Shown piece after piece: positions 25,982 to 33,807 of a stretch of 64,000 nucleotides of DNA (the stretch's first letter is position 1; every line of letters begins with the position of its first letter). The position numbers and the translations under genes were made by a program. This stretch comes from Nostoc sp. FACHB-892 (lineage in GTDB: Bacteria > Cyanobacteriota > Cyanobacteriia > Cyanobacteriales > Nostocaceae): assembly GCF_014698795.1 (NCBI RefSeq), contig NZ_JACJTR010000007.1, positions 124,001 through 188,000 on the forward strand, given 5' to 3'. A model generated the notes under the pieces. It saw only the letters and a list, made by a program, of their open reading frames with translations. It ran no database searches and had not been told where the DNA came from.

Positions 25982-26857
25982 ATGAAAACTGTTGCCTTAG
26001 GAACAATGAGTGAAAGTAAGATACCGCAGATCCTAGAAACCTTTGAGGCTGATCTGCTGTCGGAGTGGACTCAGGAATTAGCCACTGTCAATATTCGCAG
26101 AGGCTTGATGAAAGAAGCCGAGCTAAAAGAGGAGTGCCGGGAATTCCTAAGCTTGTTTCGTGTCGCCGTTGCTCAGGGAAAGTTGAGCAATATTCAAGCA
26201 GGGGACTGGCAAGAGATGCGCTCGATGCTAAAGGGCGTTTCTCGATCGCGATCGCAACAAGGTTTCACACCGTCGGAAACAGCTACATTCGTCTTTTCGT
26301 TCAAGCAACCCCTGTTTAACCGAATGCGTCAGCAATTAAAAGACGCCATTGAGTTAGGTGAAGAGATATGGCTAGCCACAAACCTACTGGATCAGCTGGG
26401 ATTGCTGACAATTGAAGTGTATCAAAAAGCGCGTGAAGAAGTGATTTTGCGGCAGCAGCAAGAGTTGATGGAGCTGTCTACCCCAGTAATTAAACTCTGG
26501 GAGGGAATTTTGGCATTACCCATTATCGGTACCCTGGATAGTACGCGTACTCAAATTATGATGGAGTCGTTATTGCAGAAGATTGTTGAAACAGGGTCAG
26601 AAGTTGCCATTATTGACATTACCGGGGTTGCAACCGTAGATACCCTCACCGCTCAACATCTACTTAAGACAGTTACGGCTGCCCGTCTCATGGGAGCTGA
26701 TTGTATGATCAGTGGCATTCGTCCTCAAATTGCCCAAACGATCGTTTATCTCGGCATTGATTTGACTGATGTTACAACGAAGGCAACGTTAGCCGATGCC
26801 TTTCTCACTGCACTAAAACGTTTGGGAGCTAGCATTACCCGCTCTCAACCCGAATAG
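25982..26857 (+). CDS. rsbR: RsbR-type stressosome protein (RsbRD + STAS)
   Basis: A 291-residue homologue of RsbR. The N-terminal half (about 12-160) is a helical RsbRD-type sensory domain (ILETFEADLLSEWTQEL). The C-terminal half (about 170-285) is a STAS domain beginning TPVIKLWEGILALPIIGTLD, with IDITGVATVDTLTAQHLL and MISGIRPQIAQTIV holding the threonines phosphorylated by RsbT in Bacillus RsbR. It would form the stressosome core with RsbS. It is the first gene of rsbR-rsbS-rsbT and is followed at 17 bp by rsbS with an AGGAGG site. No haem or flavin sensor domain is recognisable. Confidence 0.9.
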   Translation: MKTVALGTMSESKIPQILETFEADLLSEWTQELATVNIRRGLMKEAELKEECREFLSLFRVAVAQGKLSNIQAGDWQEMRSMLKGVSRSRSQQGFTPSETATFVFSFKQPLFNRMRQQLKDAIELGEEIWLATNLLDQLGLLTIEVYQKAREEVILRQQQELMELSTPVIKLWEGILALPIIGTLDSTRTQIMMESLLQKIVETGSEVAIIDITGVATVDTLTAQHLLKTVTAARLMGADCMISGIRPQIAQTIVYLGIDLTDVTTKATLADAFLTALKRLGASITRSQPE

Positions 26858-26874
26858 GTAGGCAGGAGGAAGTA

Positions 26875-27288
26875 ATGGAACACATTCCTATACTCGAAAT
26901 GGGCAATTTCCTGATTGTGACGATCCAAGTGGATATGCACGATCAGCTTGCTATGACACTACAGGATGACTTGACCAACCGCATCTCTGAAGCTAATGTT
27001 CACGGTGTATTGATCGATATCTCTGCATTAGAGATTGTTGATTCTTTCGTTGCGAGGATTTTAGGAAACACTGCCAGAATGTCACGGGTGCTGGATGCCC
27101 AAACAGTTGTCGTTGGTATGCAGCCTGCTGTGGCAATTACCCTGGTAGAATTGGGGCTGTCGCTGACAGACATTCGGACTGCCCTAAACGTAGAAAAGGG
27201 TATGGCACTGTTGCGCTCTTCACTTAATAAAACCAAAAATCAGACCGCTGCTAATAAATGGCGTGTAGATGACGATGCAGCAGACTGA
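26875..27288 (+). CDS. rsbS: RsbS-type STAS protein
   Basis: A 137-residue single STAS domain protein. The segment DISALEIVDSFVARIL contains Ser57, equivalent in context to the RsbT-phosphorylated serine of Bacillus RsbS. The rest (VVVGMQPAVAITLVELGLSL) follows the RsbS pattern. It sequesters the switch kinase RsbT until phosphorylated. It has a strong AGGAGG ribosome binding site, and its last 20 bp overlap the rsbT frame, implying translational coupling. Confidence 0.9.
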   Translation: MEHIPILEMGNFLIVTIQVDMHDQLAMTLQDDLTNRISEANVHGVLIDISALEIVDSFVARILGNTARMSRVLDAQTVVVGMQPAVAITLVELGLSLTDIRTALNVEKGMALLRSSLNKTKNQTAANKWRVDDDAAD

Positions 27289-27673
27289 AACGCTCAACAT
27301 TCAAACTTCAACAGATATAGTATTAGTTCGGCAAGCTGTGCGCCAGATGGCCGTGGAGATTGGTTTAAGTTTAGTAGACCAAACTAAAATTGTGACTGCT
27401 GCTAGTGAGTTAGCGCGCAATACCCTAGACTACGGGGGAGGTGGCACAGTCAAGCTAGAAATGCTTCAAGAAGAGAGAAAACGAGGACTTCGGTTGACTT
27501 TTGAAGATCGGGGGCCGGGAATTCCCAATATTGAGATGGCACTGAAGGATGGGTTCACCACTGGGAGCGGGTTGGGGATGGGACTGGGCGGTGCCAAACG
27601 ACTTGCCAACGAGTTTGAAATTCAGTCTGCGGTGGGAGAAGGGACACGGATAGTAATTGTACGATGGAAATAA
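27269..27673 (+). CDS. rsbT: RsbT-type serine/threonine switch kinase
   Basis: A 134-residue GHKL-fold kinase with the N box in SELARNTLDYGGGG, DRGPGIPN and GSGLGMGLGGAKRL. This is the compact switch kinase that phosphorylates RsbR and RsbS and then leaves the stressosome to activate a partner. In Bacillus the partner is RsbU; no RsbU or sigma-B is in this window. An alternative ATG lies two codons downstream. The downstream kinases and phosphatase are likely partners. Confidence 0.9.
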   Translation: MTMQQTETLNIQTSTDIVLVRQAVRQMAVEIGLSLVDQTKIVTAASELARNTLDYGGGGTVKLEMLQEERKRGLRLTFEDRGPGIPNIEMALKDGFTTGSGLGMGLGGAKRLANEFEIQSAVGEGTRIVIVRWK

Positions 27674-27717
27674 TACAGCAGTTTTCTTTTGCATGAAGTA
27701 CAAAGTCAGTGGTTTTG

Positions 27718-27750
27718 AGGCAGGAGGCAGGAGGCAGAAGGCAGGAGGAA
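27718..27750. repeat. GGCAGGA STRR behind rsbT
   Basis: About four to five units of GGCAGGA/GGCAGAA, 7 bp each, between rsbT and the phosphatase gene. It is the inverted counterpart of the CTCCTGC array at about 25865-25890. Confidence 0.75.
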
Positions 27751-27814
27751 GAAGAATAATTTGATTTGTGTGTGAATCCTTGGTTCTGTACCTCATTTAG
27801 TTGCAAAGTGCTGT

Positions 27815-28816
27815 ATGAGAGAATCTGTCGCCATTACAATTACTGAATCTAGCCAGACTGGGGAAGCGCGACGGGTAGCGATCGCTTTAGCAACTCGGCT
27901 CGGTTTTCAGGAAACCCAACGGGGCAAGGTTGGTATTGTGGTGACAGAGGTTGCGAACAATCTGATCCAGCACGGTCAGGGTGGGGTCTTATTACTAAGA
28001 TTGCTCGAACAAGATTCAGCCATCGGTATTGAAGTCTTGTCGCTAGATAAAGGACGGGGAATGGTTGATGTGGATGAGTGTTTGCAAGATGGCTTTTCCA
28101 CAGCCGGAACCTTAGGCAATGGACTGGGTGCAATTTCTCGCCTCTCTGGTTTATTTGAAATTTACTCCATTCGCAACCAAGGGACGGCGCTCCTCGCTCA
28201 CCTTTGGTCAGACTCCGCACTTCATCCGCCCCAAGAAACTTTAGAAATTGGGGCGATCTGTTTGCCCAAACGAGGGGAGGACGTTTCGGGAGATGCCTGG
28301 GCATATCAAATCGATCGTTGCCGCAGCCTGTTGCTAGTAGCCGATGGCTTAGGGCATGGGCCTGCTGCTGCCACTGCTGCTTCACAAGCCGTAAGAATCT
28401 TTCAAGAACATCATCGCTCTCCTGGTGCGATCGTCGAAGCTGCCCACGCCGCCTTGCGAAGTACACGCGGAGCAGCACTCGCCATTGCCGAAATCGACTT
28501 TGAACAACAGTCTGTCCGCTTTGCCGGAATAGGTAATATCGCTGCCAGCATTTTCTCGTTTACTGAACGCCACCATCTAATATCTAACAACGGCACGGTG
28601 GGACATGAAGTCCGCAAAATTCAAGAGTTTACCTATCCCTGGTATGCCAACGGACTTTTAATTATGCATTCTGACGGATTAGACACTAAGTGGCAGCTTG
28701 ATCGCTATCCAGGCTTAAGTCAAAAACATCCCAGCCTGATTGCAGGTGTGTTATACCGGGACTTTAACCGAGAGCGAGACGATGTGACGGTGTTGGTGGC
28801 TAGGGGAGTGGGGTGA
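27815..28816 (+). CDS. Switch kinase-like ATPase fused to a PP2C (RsbX/SpoIIE-type) phosphatase
   Basis: A 333-residue two-domain protein. Residues about 5-130 are an RsbT-like GHKL domain ([36 protein letters not shown]). Residues about 145-330 are a PP2C/SpoIIE phosphatase domain ([44 protein letters not shown]), whose acidic residues would bind Mn/Mg. RsbX resets the Bacillus stressosome by dephosphorylating RsbR and RsbS. This fusion probably does so here, perhaps with its own kinase-like domain for docking. It follows rsbT after a 140-bp STRR-bearing gap, and no good ribosome binding site is visible. Confidence 0.87.
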   Translation: MRESVAITITESSQTGEARRVAIALATRLGFQETQRGKVGIVVTEVANNLIQHGQGGVLLLRLLEQDSAIGIEVLSLDKGRGMVDVDECLQDGFSTAGTLGNGLGAISRLSGLFEIYSIRNQGTALLAHLWSDSALHPPQETLEIGAICLPKRGEDVSGDAWAYQIDRCRSLLLVADGLGHGPAAATAASQAVRIFQEHHRSPGAIVEAAHAALRSTRGAALAIAEIDFEQQSVRFAGIGNIAASIFSFTERHHLISNNGTVGHEVRKIQEFTYPWYANGLLIMHSDGLDTKWQLDRYPGLSQKHPSLIAGVLYRDFNRERDDVTVLVARGVG

Positions 28817-28820
28817 AGAT

Positions 28821-28993
28821 GGCAGGGGGAGTAGGGGAGGCAGGGGAGGCAGGGGGAGCAGGGGAGGCAGGGGAGGCAGGGGAGGCAGGGGGAGCAGGGG
28901 AGTAGGGGAGGCAGGGGAGGCAGGGGAGGCAGGGGAGGCAGGGGAGGCAGGGGGAGCAGGGGAGGCAGGGGAGGCAGGGGGAGCAGGGGAGGC
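28821..28993. repeat. G-rich 9-bp-type tandem repeat array
   Basis: About nineteen imperfect units of GCAGGGGAG. Runs of four to five G separated by four to five bases could form G-quadruplexes on the plus strand. The inverted C-rich counterpart lies at 29445-29526 on the other side of the four-helix-bundle gene. Proline/leucine-rich frames on the minus strand are translations of this array, not genes. Confidence 0.9.
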
Positions 28994-28999
28994 AAAATA

Positions 29000-29386
29000 A
29001 TGAATAAAGAAGCAATAAAAGATCATAGAGATTTGGGGATTTATAAAATTGCCTTTGAAGCAGCAATGAAAATTTTTGAGCTATCAAAAAAGTTCCCTGT
29101 GGAGGAGAGATATTCGTTAACTGATCAAATTCGTAGATCATCACGTTCTGTGTGTGCAAATATGGCAGAAGCATGGAGAAAACGGCGTTATGAAGCAGCT
29201 TTTATCGCTAAATTAAATGATTGTGAGGCAGAAGCTGCCGAAACTCAAACCTGGATTGAATTTGCTGTCAAATGCAACTACATGAATGTAGAATTAGGAC
29301 GAGAAATTTATGCAAATTACAACCAAGTTTTATCTGGTCTGGTGAATATGATTAATAATCCATCACCTTGGTTGAGAAATCATTAA
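29000..29386 (+). CDS. Four-helix bundle protein (23S rRNA intervening-sequence type)
   Basis: A 128-residue protein of the S23/four-helix-bundle family (TIGR02436 type). It has [21 protein letters not shown], the [23 protein letters not shown] core in two adjoining parts, and a [22 protein letters not shown] helix. The family was first seen in 23S rRNA intervening sequences and forms pentameric bundles; its molecular role is unknown, and it is often found free in genomes. Here it interrupts the stressosome-like operon in the same orientation and is flanked by inverted G-rich and C-rich repeats. It therefore looks like an inserted cassette rather than a signalling component. Confidence 0.9.
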   Translation: MNKEAIKDHRDLGIYKIAFEAAMKIFELSKKFPVEERYSLTDQIRRSSRSVCANMAEAWRKRRYEAAFIAKLNDCEAEAAETQTWIEFAVKCNYMNVELGREIYANYNQVLSGLVNMINNPSPWLRNH

Positions 29387-29444
29387 GGGCACTCCAAAAA
29401 TTAAATTATCCAATTTTTAGCTTAAGTCCCGTTATTCAGACTCT

Positions 29445-29526
29445 TCTCCCCCTGCTCCCCCTGCCTCCCCTGCCTCCCCTGCCTCCCCTGCCTCCCCTGC
29501 CTCCCCTGCCTCCCCTGCCCCCCTGC
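29445..29526. repeat. C-rich tandem repeat, inverted partner of 28821-28993
   Basis: Nine-base units of CTGCCTCCC type, complementary to the G-rich array upstream. Together the two could pair into a stem of about 80 bp or more looping out the four-helix-bundle gene. It ends about 45 bp before the TTG start of the next kinase. Confidence 0.9.
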
Positions 29527-29572
29527 CGTCTCAGTAGTAACTGATAACTGATTTAATTTGGAGTGAAGCGAC

Positions 29573-31723
29573 TTGACAACTATTTTCACCCTCGAAATCC
29601 AGTACGAACAGGATGTTGTGCAGGCTCGGCAGCGAACTCGTGAGATTGCAGAGCAATTGGGCTTTGCTGCCCAAGATCAGGCACGATTGGCAACGGCAGT
29701 TTCAGAAATTGCCCGTAACGCCTTTCAGTATGCCAGAGGTGGAACCGTTGAATTTTCTGTGGCAGGAGAACCGCAAGCGTTTGTGATTCGGATTCAGGAT
29801 CGGGGTAAGGGAATTCCTGATCTGGCAGACGTTCTGGCAGGACGCTACACCTCTAGTACAAGAATGGGGCTAGGCATCATGGGTAGCCGCAAGCTGATGG
29901 ATTTCTTTGAAATGGAATCGCTGCCAGGACAGGGAACAACGGTGGTGATGAGCAAAAAATTCTCGAAGCGCACACGGACTTTTACTGATTCGCAATTGCA
30001 GCAGATTCGAGAAACTGTGATGGAGCGATCGCCCCAGAATCCATATCAAGAGATCCAGCGACAAAACCAGGAATTACTGCGGGCAATGGCAGAGTTACGC
30101 AAGCGCGAGGAAGAATTGACCCAGCTCAACCGGGAACTGGAAGATACCAATCGTGGTGTGGTTGCTCTCTACGCAGAACTGGATGAAAAGGCAAGTTCCT
30201 TGCAAAAGGTAAATGACCTAAAAACCCGCTTTCTCTCGAACATGAGCCATGAGTTTCGTACACCCCTCAACTCGATTCTGTCCCTTTCTCGGATGCTGTT
30301 AGCACGGATGGATGGCGATTTGACCGTCGAGCAAGAAAAGCAGGTGACATTCATCCAAAAGGCGGCGAGCGGATTATCAGAAATGGTCAATGACTTGTTG
30401 GATTTGGCAAAGGTGGAAGCTGGAAAAATTGAAGTGCGTCCCAGTTCCTTTGAAGTTAGTGACTTATTTGCTACTCTGCGGGGAATGCTGCGCCCATTAT
30501 TGGTTCAAGACTCCTCTGTTGCGCTGATTGTGGAGGAACCTGAAAGCATAGCTCCACTTTATACTGATGAGGGCAAAGTCGCGCAAATACTGAGAAACTT
30601 TGTCTCGAATGCACTCAAATTTACCCAGCAGGGAGAAGTGCGCGTGAGTGCTGTGCAAAGGGGTCATACCGTGACATTCTCTGTGTCTGATACGGGGATC
30701 GGCATTGCGATCGCCGATCAAGAGCGCATTTTTGAGGATTTTATTCAAATTGAGTCTTCTCTACAAAAGCAGGTGAAGGGAACCGGGTTAGGATTGCCGT
30801 TATCACGCAAGCTAGCGGAGCTACTCGGCGGTAGTATTTCGGTTAGAAGTAAGCCAGGTCAAGGCTCTACTTTTACAGTATCGATTCCGCTCATCTACCC
30901 ATACACAACTGAATTTCCCACCGTAGTACAGCCGCTTATATCACTTGAGACAACTCGGCTGCCCATTCTGGCGGTTGAAGATCATCCAGAAACACTATTT
31001 ATTTACGAAAACCACCTTCAGCAGTCAACCTATCAATTAATTGCCACCCGCACCTTAGCTGAAGCAAGGCAAGTATTACAACAAGTCCGACCAGCAGCGA
31101 TTATGCTAGATATTATGCTAGAAGGGCAAAACGGCTGGACGTTCTTGCGAGAACTTAAAGCAGATGAAATGACTTGCACCATCCCTATAGTCGTTATTAC
31201 TATCATTGATAACGAGAAGCAAGCACTGGCACTAGGAGCTAACGGTTTTCTGATTAAGCCCGTAGACAGATTACAGCTATTAATCAAACTCAATACGCTA
31301 ATTAATCAGAACAAGCCTCAAAAAATCTTGTTAATTGACGATGACCCCGCCTATCGGTATCTGATGAAACAGTTGTTAGGAAATACACCTTTGAGTATTT
31401 TAGAAGCCGCGAACGGACAGGAAGGGTTAGCGTTGGCACAATCTGAGCAACCGACTGCGATCGTGCTTGACTTGGAGATGCCAGAGATGAGCGGGTTTGA
31501 TGTACTCAAACAACTGAGGCATAATTCAGTCACTTCGTCAATTCCTGTAATTATCCACTCGTCTGCCCAACTGGATGCAGAAGCGAACAGCTGGTTAGCA
31601 AAACAAAGCATCGCTATTGTTTCTAAAGAAACAGGCTCTCAAGCAACGACGAACGCCCAACTTCAAGATGCCCTCGTCAAAGCCGGACTTGTTCTAGAGG
31701 TTTCAGGGGGAATTCATGTCTGA
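29573..31723 (+). CDS. Hybrid histidine kinase with N-terminal RsbT-like domain and two receivers
   Basis: A 716-residue soluble kinase starting at TTG (29573), with GGAG about 10 bases upstream. Residues about 1-130 are an RsbT-like GHKL domain (SEIARNAFQYARGG, DRGKGIPD, RMGLGIMGSRKLMD). A coiled coil (about 155-220) leads to HisKA (NMSHEFRTPLNSIL), HATPase_c (LRNFVSNALKFTQQG, DTGIGI, GTGLGLPLS), then receiver 1 (LDIMLEGQNGW) and receiver 2 (LDLEMPEMSGF). Fusing a switch-kinase module to a phosphorelay kinase suggests stressosome output passes into a two-component pathway instead of to sigma-B. Its stop overlaps the next kinase gene by 8 bp. Confidence 0.9.
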   Translation: MTTIFTLEIQYEQDVVQARQRTREIAEQLGFAAQDQARLATAVSEIARNAFQYARGGTVEFSVAGEPQAFVIRIQDRGKGIPDLADVLAGRYTSSTRMGLGIMGSRKLMDFFEMESLPGQGTTVVMSKKFSKRTRTFTDSQLQQIRETVMERSPQNPYQEIQRQNQELLRAMAELRKREEELTQLNRELEDTNRGVVALYAELDEKASSLQKVNDLKTRFLSNMSHEFRTPLNSILSLSRMLLARMDGDLTVEQEKQVTFIQKAASGLSEMVNDLLDLAKVEAGKIEVRPSSFEVSDLFATLRGMLRPLLVQDSSVALIVEEPESIAPLYTDEGKVAQILRNFVSNALKFTQQGEVRVSAVQRGHTVTFSVSDTGIGIAIADQERIFEDFIQIESSLQKQVKGTGLGLPLSRKLAELLGGSISVRSKPGQGSTFTVSIPLIYPYTTEFPTVVQPLISLETTRLPILAVEDHPETLFIYENHLQQSTYQLIATRTLAEARQVLQQVRPAAIMLDIMLEGQNGWTFLRELKADEMTCTIPIVVITIIDNEKQALALGANGFLIKPVDRLQLLIKLNTLINQNKPQKILLIDDDPAYRYLMKQLLGNTPLSILEAANGQEGLALAQSEQPTAIVLDLEMPEMSGFDVLKQLRHNSVTSSIPVIIHSSAQLDAEANSWLAKQSIAIVSKETGSQATTNAQLQDALVKAGLVLEVSGGIHV

Positions 31724-33692
31724 GCTACAGGTTACAATTCTCCATGTGGATGATAACGAAGCCAATCGTTACGTTGTGATCCGGATTTTGCAAGATGCAG
31801 GCTTTCGGGTTGTGGAAGCAGCAACCGGAGCAGAAGGATTAAAGGCAGTTGTTGAGCATCTCCCTGCTCTGGTGATTTTGGATGTCAAATTACCCGATAT
31901 TACAGGCTTTGAAGTTTGTCGCCAAATTAAGGCAAATCCCGAAACTGCTTTTATTCCCGTGCTACACCTTTCGGCAAGTTTTGTTCAAAGTCAAGATAAA
32001 GCAGAAGGCTTAGACAGTGGTGCTGATGCTTATCTTATACAACCTGTTGAACCTATTGAACTGGTGGCTACAGTGCGATCGCTGCTGCGAATTCGACGGG
32101 CAGAGGAAGCAGCTTTATCTTCAGCACGAGAGTGGCAAACGACTTTTGACTCCATCAATGACGGTGTATGTCTAGTAGACCAAGAAGGCAGAGTGTTGCG
32201 CTGTAATCGAGCGATGATGCAACTCGTTTACAAGCCTTATAGCGAAATTTTAGGTCGCACCTACTATGAGTTGATTAACGTAAAATGGGGAATTGGGGAC
32301 GGTATTTGCTTTCACCGTGCTACAGAAACTCACCAACGGCAGGTTTTAGAAGTTCAGTCTCAAGACAGATGGTTTAGTAAAACTATCGACCCAGTACTTG
32401 ATGAGCATGGGACGCTCACAGGTGCTGTTTTCATCCTATCCGATATTACCGAACGTAAGCGTGCAGAAGCTTTACTGCAAGAGCAGAACGATCGCCTTAA
32501 TCGGCTGATGGTCTCTTTGCAGGAACAGACTGAACAAGCGCAGCAAGCAAACCGCATCAAAGATGAATTTTTAGCAGTGCTGTCTCATGAATTGCGATCG
32601 CCCTTAAATCCGATTCTGGGATGGACAAAAATCTTACAAACCAGCCAGCAAAACGCAGCTAAAACTCAGTATGCACTGGAAACGATCGAGCGCAATGCCA
32701 AGCTGCAAGCACAACTGATCGAAGATTTGCTTGATGTGTCGCGCATTCTCCAAGGCAAATTGAGCTTGAAAACAGTTCCAGTCAACCTAACTTTTACCAT
32801 CAAAGCTGCGCTGGAAACGGTGCGGCTTGCTGCTGAAGCTAAATCTATTCAGATTAAGACAATATTTGAACCAAACGTTGGGCAAGTTTTGGGTGATTCT
32901 GGTCGCCTGCAACAGGTTGTTTGGAATCTGCTTACCAACGCTATTAAATTTACCTCACAGGGTGATCAAGTTGAGGTGCAGTTAGAGACAGTAAAGGAAT
33001 TAGATACTCATCCTGATGAATACGCTCAAATCACTGTCAGCGATACTGGTAGGGGGATCTCTGGTGACTTTCTGCCTTATGTCTTTGACTACTTCCGCCA
33101 AGCCGATGGTACAACAACTCGACAATTTGGGGGGTTAGGCTTAGGGTTAGCGATCGTGCGTTATTTGGTTGAATTGCATGGGGGAACTGTTCAGGCAGCG
33201 AGTCCCGGAGAAGCGCAAGGAGCAACGTTTACAGTTAAGCTGCCACTCATCCCTACGGCAAAATTAAATCACAATGATATTGTGCCTGATAATTTCTCAG
33301 ACTTTGATTTTCATGGATTGCAAGCACTGCTAGTAGACGACGACACAGATTCACGAGAGGTAATCGCCTTCTTGTTAGAAGAGCATGGCTTTCAAGTGAC
33401 TCAAGCTCAATCAGCATACGATGCTCTGAGCATTTTGGAGCAAGCAAAATTTGATTTGCTAATAAGTGATATTGGTATGCCCGATATGGATGGCTACACA
33501 CTAATTCGTCAAATTAGAAAGCTCTCACCTTCAAAAGGCGAAGAAATTCCAGCGATCGCCCTCACAGCTTATGCTGGAGAGATTAATCAACAACTTGCAA
33601 TAGCGGCTGGATTTCAACAGCATATTTCTAAACCAATCGACCCAGAGATACTAATGCGGGTTATTTTAGATACATTAGGGGTACGGCAATAA
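31716..33692 (+). CDS. Hybrid histidine kinase (REC-PAS-HisKA-HATPase-REC)
   Basis: A 658-residue soluble kinase. An N-terminal receiver (LHVDDNEANRYVVIRIL, acceptor in LDVKLPDITGF) is followed by PAS (about 140-245), HisKA (VLSHELRSPLNPILGW), HATPase_c (NLLTNAIKFTSQGD, DTGRGIS, FGGLGLGLAIVRYL) and a C-terminal receiver (SDIGMPDMDGY). It overlaps the preceding RsbT-domain kinase by 8 bp, so translation is coupled. The N-terminal receiver is a likely acceptor from that kinase. No DNA-binding output is present, so the final target lies elsewhere. Confidence 0.91.
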   Translation: MSELQVTILHVDDNEANRYVVIRILQDAGFRVVEAATGAEGLKAVVEHLPALVILDVKLPDITGFEVCRQIKANPETAFIPVLHLSASFVQSQDKAEGLDSGADAYLIQPVEPIELVATVRSLLRIRRAEEAALSSAREWQTTFDSINDGVCLVDQEGRVLRCNRAMMQLVYKPYSEILGRTYYELINVKWGIGDGICFHRATETHQRQVLEVQSQDRWFSKTIDPVLDEHGTLTGAVFILSDITERKRAEALLQEQNDRLNRLMVSLQEQTEQAQQANRIKDEFLAVLSHELRSPLNPILGWTKILQTSQQNAAKTQYALETIERNAKLQAQLIEDLLDVSRILQGKLSLKTVPVNLTFTIKAALETVRLAAEAKSIQIKTIFEPNVGQVLGDSGRLQQVVWNLLTNAIKFTSQGDQVEVQLETVKELDTHPDEYAQITVSDTGRGISGDFLPYVFDYFRQADGTTTRQFGGLGLGLAIVRYLVELHGGTVQAASPGEAQGATFTVKLPLIPTAKLNHNDIVPDNFSDFDFHGLQALLVDDDTDSREVIAFLLEEHGFQVTQAQSAYDALSILEQAKFDLLISDIGMPDMDGYTLIRQIRKLSPSKGEEIPAIALTAYAGEINQQLAIAAGFQQHISKPIDPEILMRVILDTLGVRQ

Positions 33693-33807
33693 TTGAGAAA
33701 AATTCTGTCATAGCTATATCTGCCCCAATACTACTAAAGTTTTGCATTTTTAACGCAGGTGGGTTTTGTGTGTGTAACCGCAATTTCTAATCTCCAGGTA
33801 TTTGCTA

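Noticed and set aside
28720..29174. Proline/leucine-rich minus-strand frames over the G-rich array
   Set aside because: Translations of the GCAGGGGAG repeat overlapping real plus-strand genes.
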